The translations under genes and the position numbers were made by a program. From NCBI RefSeq assembly GCF_024171485.1, contig NZ_JALJZX010000003.1, positions 62,001 to 126,000 of the forward strand: 64,000 nt of DNA, written 5' to 3'. Below, piece by piece: positions 25,341-34,899 of the stretch; the stretch's first letter is position 1; every line of letters begins with the position of its first letter. The notes under the pieces were generated by a model. It saw only the letters and a list, made by a program, of their open reading frames with translations, was not told the origin of the DNA and made no database searches. The DNA comes from Chryseobacterium sp. HSC-36S06. Lineage in GTDB: Bacteria > Bacteroidota > Bacteroidia > Flavobacteriales > Weeksellaceae.

Positions 25341-25919
25341 TTACTTTGGCGCGTTCAGGGTTACCACGATATCTTTGTTGATGTTTTTCACCGATGAATA
25401 TTTGGCATCACAAACTGAAGTAGTGAGCGTGTAATTGCCTTTATCAATGAGAATAAAATTCTGGTTATGTGCAGGAACATCCAGATTATAGAATTTTCTA
25501 CCGCTGATTTTTACAATTAAATTACATTTAGATTTATTCACAATCTGCACATACGCCGTTCTGCTCGATGGATCACTGTTGAACATATGATTCAATAAAT
25601 CGGCAGTACGTTTGTGCTTGTCATTCCGCCCGTCTTTCGCAACATCTTTTTTTATTGCAGTCTTTAATTTCTCAGTGCTGATCGGTTTTACAGTAGGCTT
25701 AGCAACACTCGCCTGCTGTGCGGCAGGTTTATTACTGTTTATTGCAGCTAACAGTTTTCGCTTAAATTCCGGAGTTTTGGGATGAGTGGGATTAAACTTT
25801 ATAAAGTTCGCAATAACCTGCGGGTCCGTACTTTTTTCGACCTGAGCAACCGTATATTTAGACTGTGCGAATGAAAAAAACGAAATAAAAAAAACCAGAA
25901 AATATAGATATCTTTTCAT
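25341..25919 (-). CDS. Secreted hypothetical protein (possible DUF6759-type C-terminal domain)
   Basis: A 192-residue protein with a signal peptide (cleavage after about FFSFAQ, residue 19). Residues 20-70 resemble an N-terminal helical module (VAQVEKSTDPQVIANFIKFNP), then a low-complexity Ala/Val/Lys linker, and a C-terminal beta-rich domain (SRTAYVQIVNKSKCNLIVKI, then NFILIDKGNYTLTTSVC) with two cysteines. The C-terminal part is reminiscent of DUF6759 proteins of Chryseobacterium relatives; this is from memory and unchecked. Function unknown. Confidence 0.6.
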   Translation of the reverse strand: MKRYLYFLVFFISFFSFAQSKYTVAQVEKSTDPQVIANFIKFNPTHPKTPEFKRKLLAAINSNKPAAQQASVAKPTVKPISTEKLKTAIKKDVAKDGRNDKHKRTADLLNHMFNSDPSSRTAYVQIVNKSKCNLIVKISGRKFYNLDVPAHNQNFILIDKGNYTLTTSVCDAKYSSVKNINKDIVVTLNAPK

Positions 25920-25994
25920 TAAAAGGATGATTTATAGAAGTTTAAATTTTAGTAATAACGAAGAAATCTTCTTTTTAGTTTGTGCGAAATTTAT

Positions 25995-26002
25995 TATCTT
26001 TG
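25995..26002 (+). promoter_or_regulatory. Predicted -7 element of tsf
   Basis: TATCTTTG matches TAnnTTTG and gives a leader of about 52 bases before the ATG at 26058. A TTTG at 25979-25982 is too close (12 bases) to be a normal -33 box. Confidence 0.5.
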
Positions 26003-26057
26003 CAACGCTTAAAATTCAAGCTAAACTAAACAAATTTTTAATAAAAAAAATAAATTT

Positions 26058-26879
26058 ATGTATACACCCGTTGCTGCAGACGTAGCCAAATTAAGAAACA
26101 TTACAGGAGCAGGAATGATGGACTGCAAAAAAGCCTTGGTTGAAGCTGAAGGAGATTTCGATAAAGCGATTGAAATCCTTAGAAAAAAAGGCCAGAAAGT
26201 TGCTGCGAACAGAGCCGACAGAGAATCTACCGAAGGTGCTGTTATCGCTAAAGTAAATGCAGACAATACTGCGGGAGTAATCATCGCTCTAAACTGCGAA
26301 ACCGACTTCGTTGCAAAAAATGACGATTTCGTAAAATTAGCGCACGAATTAGCTGAACTTGCTCTAGGTAAAAATAAAGAAGAATTTTTAGCTACAGATT
26401 TCCAGGGAACAACTGTTGCTGAGAAATTAATCGAGCAGACTGGTGTTATTGGTGAAAAAATTGAAATCGGTTCTTTCGAAACTATCGAAGGGCCATTCTT
26501 AGGAGCTTACATCCACGCTGGAAACAAGATTGCTGCAATCACTTCACTTTCAGCTGATGTTGACGGCGCTGCAGATGCTGCAAAAGCGGTATCAATGCAG
26601 GTTGCTGCAATGAACCCAATTGCACTTGACGAAACTATGGTTTCTCAGGAAGTTATCGACAGAGAACTGGATATCGAAAGAGAAATCTTGACTAAAGAAG
26701 GTAAACCTGCAAACATTATCGATAATATCCTAAAAGGAAAAATGCAGAAATTCTACAAAGACAACACTTTGGTACACCAAGCTTTCATTAAAGACAGCGG
26801 TGTTTCTGTAGCTGATTATGTAAAATCTGTAAACGGAGATCTAAAAGTGGTAGGTTTTGTAAGAGTAAGTCTTACTTAA
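26058..26879 (+). CDS. tsf: Elongation factor Ts
   Basis: EF-Ts recycles EF-Tu by promoting GDP release. The 273-residue protein has the N-terminal UBA-like segment with AAVAKLRNITGAGMMDCKKAL-like sequence (here ADVAKLRNITGAGMMDCKKA), the key TDFVAKNDDF loop that contacts EF-Tu, and a C-terminal VADYVKSVNG. Length is standard. rpsB, its usual upstream partner, is not adjacent here; tsf has its own promoter and terminator. Confidence 0.97.
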   Translation: MYTPVAADVAKLRNITGAGMMDCKKALVEAEGDFDKAIEILRKKGQKVAANRADRESTEGAVIAKVNADNTAGVIIALNCETDFVAKNDDFVKLAHELAELALGKNKEEFLATDFQGTTVAEKLIEQTGVIGEKIEIGSFETIEGPFLGAYIHAGNKIAAITSLSADVDGAADAAKAVSMQVAAMNPIALDETMVSQEVIDRELDIEREILTKEGKPANIIDNILKGKMQKFYKDNTLVHQAFIKDSGVSVADYVKSVNGDLKVVGFVRVSLT

Positions 26880-26899
26880 TCAAATCTTTTACTGATATA

Positions 26900-26934
26900 A
26901 ATCTCTTCCATTAATTGTGGAAGAGATTTTTTTT
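26900..26934 (+). terminator. Terminator of tsf
   Basis: AATCTCTTCCA (26900-26910) pairs with TGGAAGAGATT (26918-26928), followed by a T-run. Confidence 0.85.
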
Positions 26935-26949
26935 TCGCCAAATATGAAG

Positions 26950-26957
26950 TAATTTTG
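26950..26957 (+). promoter_or_regulatory. Predicted -7 element of the T9SS cargo gene
   Basis: TAATTTTG matches TAnnTTTG, 18 bases before the ATG at 26975. Confidence 0.45.
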
Positions 26958-26974
26958 TCACCCGGAAAAATACC

Positions 26975-29302
26975 ATGTCCAGAGCCAAAATTTTCAGCAG
27001 TTTTAACCTGCTTTTCATCTTATTCAATATTTCTGTAAACGCACAGCAATATATCACGGTAGACACTTCTACTTATACCGCAGAACAGCTTGTACGCGAT
27101 GTATTTATCGGCTCTCAGAACGCAGGTTGTATTACCGTGTCTAATGTTTCCACTACGGGCTGGCAGAATGCCGGAGGCAGCGAGTCAAGCCACGGCTATT
27201 TCGAAAAAGGTTCACTGCCGTTTGATATCAGCAAAGGAATTATTCTGAGTACGGGAGCCGTTCGTAATGCACCCGGACCTAATAACGTTCTGCTGGATGA
27301 TCAGGACGATCAATGGCACGGCGATCCGGATTTGGCAGTTGCACTTCAGGAAAGCGTATATAACTATTTAAATGCAACTTCTATCGAGTTCGATTTCGTT
27401 GCAAACAATACCTCGGGCATCAGCTTCGAGTATCTGTTTCTCTCCGAAGAATACCGCCGTACCAACTGCACCTACTCCGACGGATTTGCTTTTCTGATCA
27501 AGAAGGCCGGGACCTCGGACCCCTACACCAATATCGCTCTGGTTCCCGGAACTCAAGATCCTGTGACTTCACTTTCCATAAATACTGCACCAAACTGCCC
27601 CAGAAATACAGGTTATTTTGGGAGTTTCAACGGAACCAACTCCCCCACCGCGTTCGATGGACAAACCAAAGTTCTTACCGCAAAAACAGATATTGTTACC
27701 GGAGTTAAGTATCACATCAAGCTGGTAATTGCAGATCATCTTGCAGGCTCAGACCGTACCGGACGATACGATTCCGCAGTATTTCTTAAAGCTGGAAGTT
27801 TTGTTGGTAAAAAAGATTTGGGTCCCGACCTTCTGATAGCGAACAATAATCCTGTTTGCGAAGGAAGTTCTAAGATCCTGGATGCTACAACAGCGGGAGC
27901 TACTTCTTACCGGTGGTTTAAAGACGGAGTAGCGATTCCGGGAGCGACCAATGCACGGTTTACCGTTTCTGGTGTAGTATCGAGTAATGGCAATTACGAA
28001 GTTGAAGTTAATATCGGTGGCTGCATTTTAACCGGTTCTGTAAAAATCGAAATTCAGGAAAAACCGGCGATTAATTTTGGGACTTTCACCCTTTGCGATG
28101 ACAATTTATCCGGCGGAATTCCTGTAGATTTCTCAGAGTTTGACTCTCAGATTATTTCCAACTTCAATACTGCTTATCTTCCGAAATATTATCTGACGAA
28201 GCCAGCTTCGCAAACTGGAACATCTGGAACAGAGTTACAAAATGGATGGCTTCTTACCGGCGATACCCGCATTTATGTAAGGGTGGAAAGTGCGTTTGGC
28301 TGTAACCCGGAATTTGGCGAGATCCTGCTTAAATTCGGCAATAAGACAATACTCCAAACAAATACGGTTTCTGATAATGTCTGCGACAATGATTTAAATG
28401 GCTCCGAGAGCGTAAACCTCAAAAATTATCAGAGTCAATTTACTACAGCATCAGACTTGACCGTTACCTTTTACAATTCCGCTGAGGACGCCAGAAACAA
28501 GTTAAATCCAATTACAGAAAGCCAGACGATTACTGCCTCCAAAACATTCGGCGTGCGTTTTGAAAGTTCCACCGCCTGTCCCAATGTAGGAACATTAATC
28601 ATCAATTTAAAATCACCTAAGAAATCAACCGTTTTAAAGGATGTCATCATCTGTAACGACGCCTTAACTGTTTTAGATGCAGGACCTGGTTTCGATTCTT
28701 ATCTTTGGAGCACTGGGGAAACCACACCGCAAATCAGCAATGTTCCCGTGGGGGAATATTGGGTTGATTTAGGGTCCAATGGATGTATTTACCGACAAAC
28801 CGTGAAGGTTTCCGCTTCCGTTTTACCTCAGATTACCAATATTGAGGTTTCGGGGAATACCGCAACAGTATTTGTTTCAGGCGGAATTCAACCTTACGGA
28901 TATTCTTTAGACAATATCAACTTTCAGAGTTCTAATGTTTTTACAAATGTTCCACGCGGCCTGCACAAAATATACGTTCGGGATGCAAATAAATGCCAAA
29001 CTGTAGAAAAAGAATTTTTAATCATTAATCTGATTAATGTCATTACACCTAATGACGACGGGCTTAATGATGTGCTTGATTATTCGGATCTGAGAATTAA
29101 AGAGAATGTAAGTATTCAAATCTTCGACCGGTACGGTAATCTTGTTTTTACCTCGAAAGACAGCCAATTTATCTGGGACGGAAAACTCAGCGGAAGAGCT
29201 CTGCCCACAGCGAATTACTGGTATGTTCTGAACTGGACTGAACCCGATACTCAGCTTCCGGTTTCCTACAAAGGCTGGATTTTACTTAAAAACAGAGATT
29301 AG
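26975..29302 (+). CDS. Secreted surface protein with choice-of-anchor L domain and T9SS type B sorting domain
   Basis: The 775-residue protein has a signal peptide ending near VNAQ (residue 24), a choice-of-anchor L domain at about 35-275 (YFEKGSLPFDISKGIILSTG, SFEYLFLSEEYR), an Ig-like segment at about 285-365, further beta-rich modules, and a C-terminal gliding-motility/T9SS type B domain at about 685-775, opening with VITPNDDGLND and containing IQIFDRYGNLVF and FIWDGKL. It is predicted to be exported through the Sec and type IX systems and attached to the cell surface. Its ligand is unknown. It is flanked by housekeeping genes. Confidence 0.9.
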   Translation: MSRAKIFSSFNLLFILFNISVNAQQYITVDTSTYTAEQLVRDVFIGSQNAGCITVSNVSTTGWQNAGGSESSHGYFEKGSLPFDISKGIILSTGAVRNAPGPNNVLLDDQDDQWHGDPDLAVALQESVYNYLNATSIEFDFVANNTSGISFEYLFLSEEYRRTNCTYSDGFAFLIKKAGTSDPYTNIALVPGTQDPVTSLSINTAPNCPRNTGYFGSFNGTNSPTAFDGQTKVLTAKTDIVTGVKYHIKLVIADHLAGSDRTGRYDSAVFLKAGSFVGKKDLGPDLLIANNNPVCEGSSKILDATTAGATSYRWFKDGVAIPGATNARFTVSGVVSSNGNYEVEVNIGGCILTGSVKIEIQEKPAINFGTFTLCDDNLSGGIPVDFSEFDSQIISNFNTAYLPKYYLTKPASQTGTSGTELQNGWLLTGDTRIYVRVESAFGCNPEFGEILLKFGNKTILQTNTVSDNVCDNDLNGSESVNLKNYQSQFTTASDLTVTFYNSAEDARNKLNPITESQTITASKTFGVRFESSTACPNVGTLIINLKSPKKSTVLKDVIICNDALTVLDAGPGFDSYLWSTGETTPQISNVPVGEYWVDLGSNGCIYRQTVKVSASVLPQITNIEVSGNTATVFVSGGIQPYGYSLDNINFQSSNVFTNVPRGLHKIYVRDANKCQTVEKEFLIINLINVITPNDDGLNDVLDYSDLRIKENVSIQIFDRYGNLVFTSKDSQFIWDGKLSGRALPTANYWYVLNWTEPDTQLPVSYKGWILLKNRD

Positions 29303-29313
29303 AGTTCCGTTTG

Positions 29314-30258
29314 TTAGCTTGAAATATTATCGAAATGCTGAAAACCGTTGAGGAAATCCTTTAAGCCCATCCTTTTTTTACCCTCCAACTGTAATTCCTC
29401 GGGGAAATAAGTTCCGTTTTTAGCGAAAATTTTAAAAGAATGTTTGTCGATCTCTAAACTTCCGGGAGTTTTGTCGTGCGCGGAAATCTCAAACTTTCCT
29501 TTATAAATTTTAAGAGTTTTTTCCTCTTCTCCAATTTTTAAAGTCGTAAAAGCACAAGGATACGGCGACATTCCGCGGATAAAATTATGCACGGTTTCCA
29601 CCTCTTTTGTCCAGTCGATCCGGGTATCTTCTTTAAAGATTTTAAAAGCGTTTTTCGGATGTTCAACTTCAAGCTGCGGTTTCTCCTGGATTGAATTTTC
29701 TGCTAAACCGTCTAACGTTTTCACTACGAGTTCTGCGCCCATTTCCATTAAACGGTCATGAACTTCACCCGCATTTTCTTCGGGTGAAATTTCTATTTCC
29801 TTCTGAAGAAGAATGTTGCCCTCATCAATTTTTTCATTAATAAAAAAGGTGGTTGCCCCGGTCTTCTTTTCCCCGTTAATTACCGCATAATTAATCGGAG
29901 CCGCGCCTCTGTAATCCGGAAGAAGCGATGCGTGAAGGTTGAAAGTACCTAATTTAGGCATTTCGAATAAAACTTTAGGCATCATCCTAAAGGCTACAAC
30001 AACAAAAATATCGGCATCCAAATCTTTAATACTTTTTAAAAATTCCTGATTTCTTAATTTTTCAGGCTGAAAAACGGGAAGATTATTTTCAACCGCAAAG
30101 GTTTTCACCGGAGATTCATGAATTTTCTGACCCCGTCCGCTGGCCTTATCAGCTACTGTTACAACGCCAACAATTTCATGTTGAGACTTATGAATTGCTT
30201 CCAGTGAGGTTTTTGCAAATTCGGGAGTACCGAAGAATATGACTTTTAAAGATTTCAT
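29314..30258 (-). CDS. fmt: Methionyl-tRNA formyltransferase
   Basis: Fmt formylates initiator Met-tRNA using 10-formyl-THF. The 314-residue protein has KVIFFGTPEFAKTSLEAI at the start, the formyl-donor site FNLHASLLPDYRGAAPINYAVINGE with the catalytic Asn/His/Asp set (the later partner is in FFINEKIDEGNIL), and the C-terminal tRNA-binding barrel with IRGMSPYPCAFT. Length is normal. def is not adjacent. It lies 37 bases after recQ in the same direction and could share its transcript. Confidence 0.97.
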   Translation of the reverse strand: MKSLKVIFFGTPEFAKTSLEAIHKSQHEIVGVVTVADKASGRGQKIHESPVKTFAVENNLPVFQPEKLRNQEFLKSIKDLDADIFVVVAFRMMPKVLFEMPKLGTFNLHASLLPDYRGAAPINYAVINGEKKTGATTFFINEKIDEGNILLQKEIEISPEENAGEVHDRLMEMGAELVVKTLDGLAENSIQEKPQLEVEHPKNAFKIFKEDTRIDWTKEVETVHNFIRGMSPYPCAFTTLKIGEEEKTLKIYKGKFEISAHDKTPGSLEIDKHSFKIFAKNGTYFPEELQLEGKKRMGLKDFLNGFQHFDNISS

Positions 30259-30295
30259 TTTAATTTAGATTGTTATTTGATGTGATTCGTAAAAA

Positions 30296-32203
30296 TTAGT
30301 CATGATTATAAGCATACGTCCGGAAATTCAGCATCTTCACCTTCCCGGAATCCAGCAGATAAATAAGGTTTTCCAAAATATTTTCCTTTTCGTAATAATT
30401 TAATCTGATTGCGATTTCTTCTACGTTTGAAGGTTTCTGTTTCAGAATTTCAATAATTTCTTGAGAGACATTTCTGCCAAAAACACTTTCTTTCTGCTGT
30501 TCACAGACAGAACAATTGCCACAGTTTTTAACCTCCTTTTCGCCAAAATAAGACAGAATAAGTTTCATTTTACAGAAGTCTTTGTTTCGCACAAAGAATT
30601 TCATTTCTTCCCACTTCTGAAGTTTATTTTTCTGAATCTGTTCAAAAAGATGCCAGTATTTACCCTGAACCGCTCTGTCATCACGATGTTTCAGGAATTT
30701 GATACTCGCCAGCGCACCATCGATATAATCCACGTAATTTTTTTGCTGCAACTCCTTAATTCTTTCCTTGATGAGATGAGAATCTACGTTCAATTTGTTG
30801 CTCAAAGTAAACTCACTGAACATAATTTTGTGGGTCGTAAGCCCGGAATAGGTCCTCAGAAGCTGTTCAATGAAATAAGCATCTTTTTTGGCAAGCAGAT
30901 CCAGTTCATCCGGATTGATTTTTAATTCCAGTGAGGAAAGCGAGCGGTTGCTGTTAAAAAAAACAACTTCCTGATTGTGCAGAAAACCAAGTACATTTCG
31001 GATTTTGGCCAATGACGCTTTCGTGAAATTCTGAATCTTCTGAATATGCAGCTGAAATACATTTTCTGCGAGATCATTTTCAGCAATTTGAAACCCGGAA
31101 TACAGGTAAGAAACAATGTTGTAAAACTCGTGCTTCGTTGGCGTCTGATTCCGCAGGATTTGGTCAAAATTAGTAAGTTCCTGCTCATTCCAGAATAGAA
31201 AAGCTGAAGAAGGCTGACCATCACGCCCAACCCTTCCGATTTCCTGATAATAATTCTCCAAGGATTGCGGCGGCGAGAAATGAACTACGAATCTAACGTT
31301 ATCTTTATCGATTCCCATTCCAAATGCATTGGTAGAGATCAGCACATGATCATTACTTTTAAGCCAGTGGTTCTGCCTTGCATTTTTTTCGTTTACCGGA
31401 AGTCCCGCATGAAAGAAATCGACATTATTGATACTGTTATTCTGAAGAAATTTCACAAGTTCCTCCGATTCTTTTCGCGTACGGACATAGATAATTCCTG
31501 AGGAGGCATTGTATTTCATGAGATTCAGAATGCGCTGATACTTATCTGAAATTTTATCTGAAATGATTCTAATATTGGTCCGCCGAAAACTTTTCTTAAA
31601 GATTTCAGGATTTTTAAGGTTAAGTTTGAGCTTAATTTCCTGAAGTACTTTCGGAGTCGCCGTAGCGGTGAGCGCAAGACAGGGAATATCGAGAAACTGT
31701 GACCTGAAATCCTTTATATTCTGATAGCTCGGCCGGAAATCCTGCCCCCATTCAGAAATACAGTGCGCCTCATCAACTGCGATGAAGGAGATTTGAATTT
31801 CTTCCAGATTCTGGAGAAATACACGATTTGTCAGCCTTTCGGGCGATACATACAGCAGTTTTGTAAGTCCGTCTTTGCAGCGGTTATAAACCGTTTCTGC
31901 ATCGAATTCATCAAGTTCTGATGAGAGATATTCAGCTTCAATTCCATTATTTTTAAGCTGATAAACCTGGTCTTTCATCAAAGCCAAAAGCGGGGAAACT
32001 ACAATACATGTACCTTCCAAAACAAGCGCGGGAAGCTGATAACACAGCGATTTACCGCCACCTGTTGGAAGAAGTGCCAGCGAATCCCGGCCTTCGATAA
32101 CCGAATTGATGATATTGTCCTGCGAGTCCCGGAATGTGTCGTAACCCCAAAAATGTTTTAGGGTATCGAACTTTAACCGCTGAAAATCGTGGGAGGAAAT
32201 CAT
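30296..32203 (-). CDS. recQ: ATP-dependent DNA helicase RecQ family
   Basis: A 3'-5' DNA helicase for recombination and repair. The product (635 residues) shows motif I LLPTGGGKSLCYQLPAL, motif II AVDEAHCISEWGQDFRPSY, LALTATATPKV, IIYVRTRKESEEL, AFGMGIDKDNVRFVVHF, QEIGRVGRDGQPS, and a zinc-binding CKMKLILSYFGE...CGNCSVC segment. Instead of a standard HRDC domain the C-terminus is winged-helix-like. I start at the ATG at 32203; a longer in-frame reading would run across the terminator at 32244-32264. Confidence 0.94.
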   Translation of the reverse strand: MISSHDFQRLKFDTLKHFWGYDTFRDSQDNIINSVIEGRDSLALLPTGGGKSLCYQLPALVLEGTCIVVSPLLALMKDQVYQLKNNGIEAEYLSSELDEFDAETVYNRCKDGLTKLLYVSPERLTNRVFLQNLEEIQISFIAVDEAHCISEWGQDFRPSYQNIKDFRSQFLDIPCLALTATATPKVLQEIKLKLNLKNPEIFKKSFRRTNIRIISDKISDKYQRILNLMKYNASSGIIYVRTRKESEELVKFLQNNSINNVDFFHAGLPVNEKNARQNHWLKSNDHVLISTNAFGMGIDKDNVRFVVHFSPPQSLENYYQEIGRVGRDGQPSSAFLFWNEQELTNFDQILRNQTPTKHEFYNIVSYLYSGFQIAENDLAENVFQLHIQKIQNFTKASLAKIRNVLGFLHNQEVVFFNSNRSLSSLELKINPDELDLLAKKDAYFIEQLLRTYSGLTTHKIMFSEFTLSNKLNVDSHLIKERIKELQQKNYVDYIDGALASIKFLKHRDDRAVQGKYWHLFEQIQKNKLQKWEEMKFFVRNKDFCKMKLILSYFGEKEVKNCGNCSVCEQQKESVFGRNVSQEIIEILKQKPSNVEEIAIRLNYYEKENILENLIYLLDSGKVKMLNFRTYAYNHD

Positions 32204-32237
32204 GGAAGTAAAATTACTGAAACAAATTCCATCAGAC

Positions 32238-32264
32238 AAAAAAAAGCCACGCAATGCGTGGCTT
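32238..32264 (-). terminator. Terminator of the OmpA-family gene
   Basis: AAGCCACGC (32244-32252) pairs with GCGTGGCTT (32256-32264); on the reverse strand a T-run follows. It lies between the ompA-like stop and the recQ start. Confidence 0.85.
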
Positions 32265-32286
32265 TAATATGATAAATTAATTAAAA

Positions 32287-33732
32287 TTATTTAGCTTCGA
32301 AGTAAACTCTTCTGTTTGCTCTGTTTTTCCATTCCGGACATTTTGTAGCTGGGTCGCACTCTGGATATTTAAGGTCTTTTTCACCTCTACCAATTGCTTC
32401 TAATTTACCCGCTTCTACTCCGTTATCGATTAGATAGTTCTTCACAGTATTTGCTCTTCTTTCAGAAAGATTCTGGTTGTAAGCATCAGAAGCTCTAGTA
32501 TCTGTTCCTCCGATTACGTTGTAAGTTCCTGACGATGAGTTAATATAGTTTACAGCGTTATTAAGGATTGGTGTGTTAGAAGGAAGAATTCTGTCGGAAT
32601 CTAAATCAAATTCAATTCCCTCAAGAGTTCTTGTATTATCTGTAACTGTACCGCCTGTAGGACAACCGTTATTTTCAACAGGACCAGGTACTGTAACACA
32701 CTTGTCGTAAAGATCGATTACTCCATCTAAATCTGTATCCAGCGCTACACCTGCACCATCAACTCTTGCTCCTGCAGGAGTATCAAGCTGTCTGTCCCAA
32801 TCATCACATACACCGTCGTTATCAGCATCTCCTTTCTTACATACTTCAACATCCTGGTTTCTGTCAGCCAAAACATCAAGTTTGTAATAGATTTCCTGAA
32901 GCGGATCGTGCCACATCAAATGAGACTGGTGTTTTCCTAGTTTTAAAGACAAACCAAGGGTAGCATTAAAGAAGTTATCAGAAATCTGCTCTTCACGCTG
33001 ATTAATCGGGCTGTACTGTGCACCTCCGCCGTCAAATTCATCATCTCCGGTTACAAAGTACATTACACGTCCTTCAATATCAATTTTTCTGTTTACTTTA
33101 TATTTCAAGCCTGCACCTGCCTGACCGAACATAGACCCCAATTTGAAAGGTTTAATTTCAGTCATCAATCTTTGTCCTGTTGCATCTTCAAGGTAAGCCC
33201 TGTATGCTAATGTACCGATACCAGCATAACCATGTAATGCCCATCGGTAAGGTGATTTATTATCAACTCTTCTTAATAGATTGGAGAAGTTAAGGTCTCC
33301 CAAAACCGAAATTGCGTCATATTGAGTTCTTGCGCCAACATCCTGGTAAGGATTTCCGGTTCCGGTTGCATTATCAGTTTTAGTATTGAACCAACCCTGT
33401 CTGGTTTCACCTCTGTCATACTGCAAATTCAAACCGAAAGCATGTGTAATTGCTTTATCGATGCTTAAATAAGCGGAGTATCCGAATACGTTTTTACCAT
33501 TACCATTCTTGATGGAAGTTAAATCGGCAGACTGCACCAATGGAACACCTGCTCCTACAGAAACAGCCCAGTCGTTGAATCGTTTGGACTCCTGAGTAAA
33601 CGGAGATACATTTGCAGACCCTGAAGAAAATGTGTTTGGATATCCTTCAGTAGAAACTGCAACGGAGTCTTGTGCAAAGATAGCAGTAGGTAATACCAGT
33701 GCTAAAGCAAAGCTTGTTAAATTTAGTTTCAT
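32287..33732 (-). CDS. OmpA-family outer membrane protein with TSP3-type repeats
   Basis: The 481-residue protein has a signal peptide (cleavage near PTAIFAQ, residue 20), an N-terminal beta-barrel with FNDWAVSVGAGVPLVQSADL and a GLNLQYDRGETRQGW strand, Ca-binding TSP3-like repeats at about 300-355 (DADNDGVCDDWDRQLDTPAG and DTDLDGVIDLYDKC), and a C-terminal OmpA domain with NLSERRANTVKNYLIDNG that binds peptidoglycan. It anchors the outer membrane to the cell wall. It is a tandem paralogue of the next gene upstream and ends in a strong terminator. Confidence 0.94.
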   Translation of the reverse strand: MKLNLTSFALALVLPTAIFAQDSVAVSTEGYPNTFSSGSANVSPFTQESKRFNDWAVSVGAGVPLVQSADLTSIKNGNGKNVFGYSAYLSIDKAITHAFGLNLQYDRGETRQGWFNTKTDNATGTGNPYQDVGARTQYDAISVLGDLNFSNLLRRVDNKSPYRWALHGYAGIGTLAYRAYLEDATGQRLMTEIKPFKLGSMFGQAGAGLKYKVNRKIDIEGRVMYFVTGDDEFDGGGAQYSPINQREEQISDNFFNATLGLSLKLGKHQSHLMWHDPLQEIYYKLDVLADRNQDVEVCKKGDADNDGVCDDWDRQLDTPAGARVDGAGVALDTDLDGVIDLYDKCVTVPGPVENNGCPTGGTVTDNTRTLEGIEFDLDSDRILPSNTPILNNAVNYINSSSGTYNVIGGTDTRASDAYNQNLSERRANTVKNYLIDNGVEAGKLEAIGRGEKDLKYPECDPATKCPEWKNRANRRVYFEAK

Positions 33733-33757
33733 AATTTATTTTTTTGTTAAGTGATGT

Positions 33758-34879
33758 TTATTGTACTGTTGTGTTTACATTGACAGCGGCTCCTGATGGG
33801 CAACCGTTATTTTCTGCAGATCCGGGAACTGTAACACATTTGTCATACAGATCGATGATACCGTCTAAATCCATATCGAGTGCCACACCTGCTCCATCAA
33901 CTCTTGCGCCTGCAGGAGTATCCAGTTGTCTGTCCCAATCATCGCAAACTCCGTCATTGTCATTATCACCTTTTTCACAAACTACTAATTCGTCTGGCGT
34001 GTTTTCAAGAACAGTTGTTCTGTAATAGGCTTCCTGAAGAGGATCATGCCACGCCAAGTGTGAAGCATGCTTTCCTAATTTGAAAGATAATCCAAGATTT
34101 ACAGTAAGCAAATCATCGCTGTGCGAATCATTAATAAGATTGTAGTTGATTCTCGGTGAATTCGTATCCCTGCGGTCACCTCCACCATCAAATTCCTCAT
34201 CACCACTCATAATATACATGGTTCTGAGCTCTACATCAATTAACTTTGATGCTTTGTACTTAAGACCAAGTCCACCCTGGTAGAAAAATGAATTGATTCC
34301 GAATTTCTGATCTACAGCAAGCGGAAAAGTTCGTGGATTGTAGTTAGAAATATCCTGGTCCAAAAGTAAAGTTTCGTATCCCTGAATTCCTATACCTGCA
34401 TAACCATGTAATGCCCAACGGTATGGTGAGCGATTATCTACACGTCTTAATAAATTAGAGAAATTAACATCTCCGAGTAAAGAGATCTGCTGGTACTTTG
34501 TCCAGGCATCGGCAACACCGGCTTTTATGCCTTCAGCTCCGGGCAGTTGCCCACGCTGATTAGATTCTCCCATTTGGTATTGCAATCCAAGACCAAAGGC
34601 ATGTGTAATCTGTTTGTCCAAACTTACGTAAGCGTTCCAGCCCCAATTGATTTCATCACCGTAGAAAGATGTTAAATCAGCTTTTGCCATCAATGCCGCA
34701 CCTCCACCAACTGAGATTGCCCAGTCATTGAATTTTCTTGATGAATTATTGAAGTTGTAAACATTGGCGGAACCGTTTGAAAACGTGTTTGGATATTTCT
34801 GATTATCCTCTAAAGCTGTGCCATCCTGGGCATAGAAAGCAATAGGCAGAAATAATGCTAAAAATAAACCTAATTTCAT
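33758..34879 (-). CDS. OmpA-like outer membrane barrel protein lacking the OmpA domain
   Basis: A 373-residue paralogue of the gene downstream. Signal peptide (cleavage near IAFYAQ, residue 18), barrel (FNDWAISVGGGAALMAKADL, FGLGLQYQMGES) and TSP3-like segment (DNDNDGVCDDWDRQLDTPAG, DMDLDGIIDLYDKC) align almost residue for residue with the neighbour. It stops shortly after ENNGCPSGAAV, precisely where the paralogue continues into its OmpA domain, so it has no peptidoglycan-binding domain. The gene ends 25 bases before the paralogue. It may be a functional short form or a truncated duplicate. Confidence 0.85.
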   Translation of the reverse strand: MKLGLFLALFLPIAFYAQDGTALEDNQKYPNTFSNGSANVYNFNNSSRKFNDWAISVGGGAALMAKADLTSFYGDEINWGWNAYVSLDKQITHAFGLGLQYQMGESNQRGQLPGAEGIKAGVADAWTKYQQISLLGDVNFSNLLRRVDNRSPYRWALHGYAGIGIQGYETLLLDQDISNYNPRTFPLAVDQKFGINSFFYQGGLGLKYKASKLIDVELRTMYIMSGDEEFDGGGDRRDTNSPRINYNLINDSHSDDLLTVNLGLSFKLGKHASHLAWHDPLQEAYYRTTVLENTPDELVVCEKGDNDNDGVCDDWDRQLDTPAGARVDGAGVALDMDLDGIIDLYDKCVTVPGSAENNGCPSGAAVNVNTTVQ

Positions 34880-34899
34880 ATTTATGTTTTTAATGTTTT

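Noticed and set aside
25979-26002. TTTG plus TATCTTTG as a complete tsf promoter
   Set aside because: The boxes are only 12 bases apart, well short of the usual 17-23, so only the -7 element is kept.
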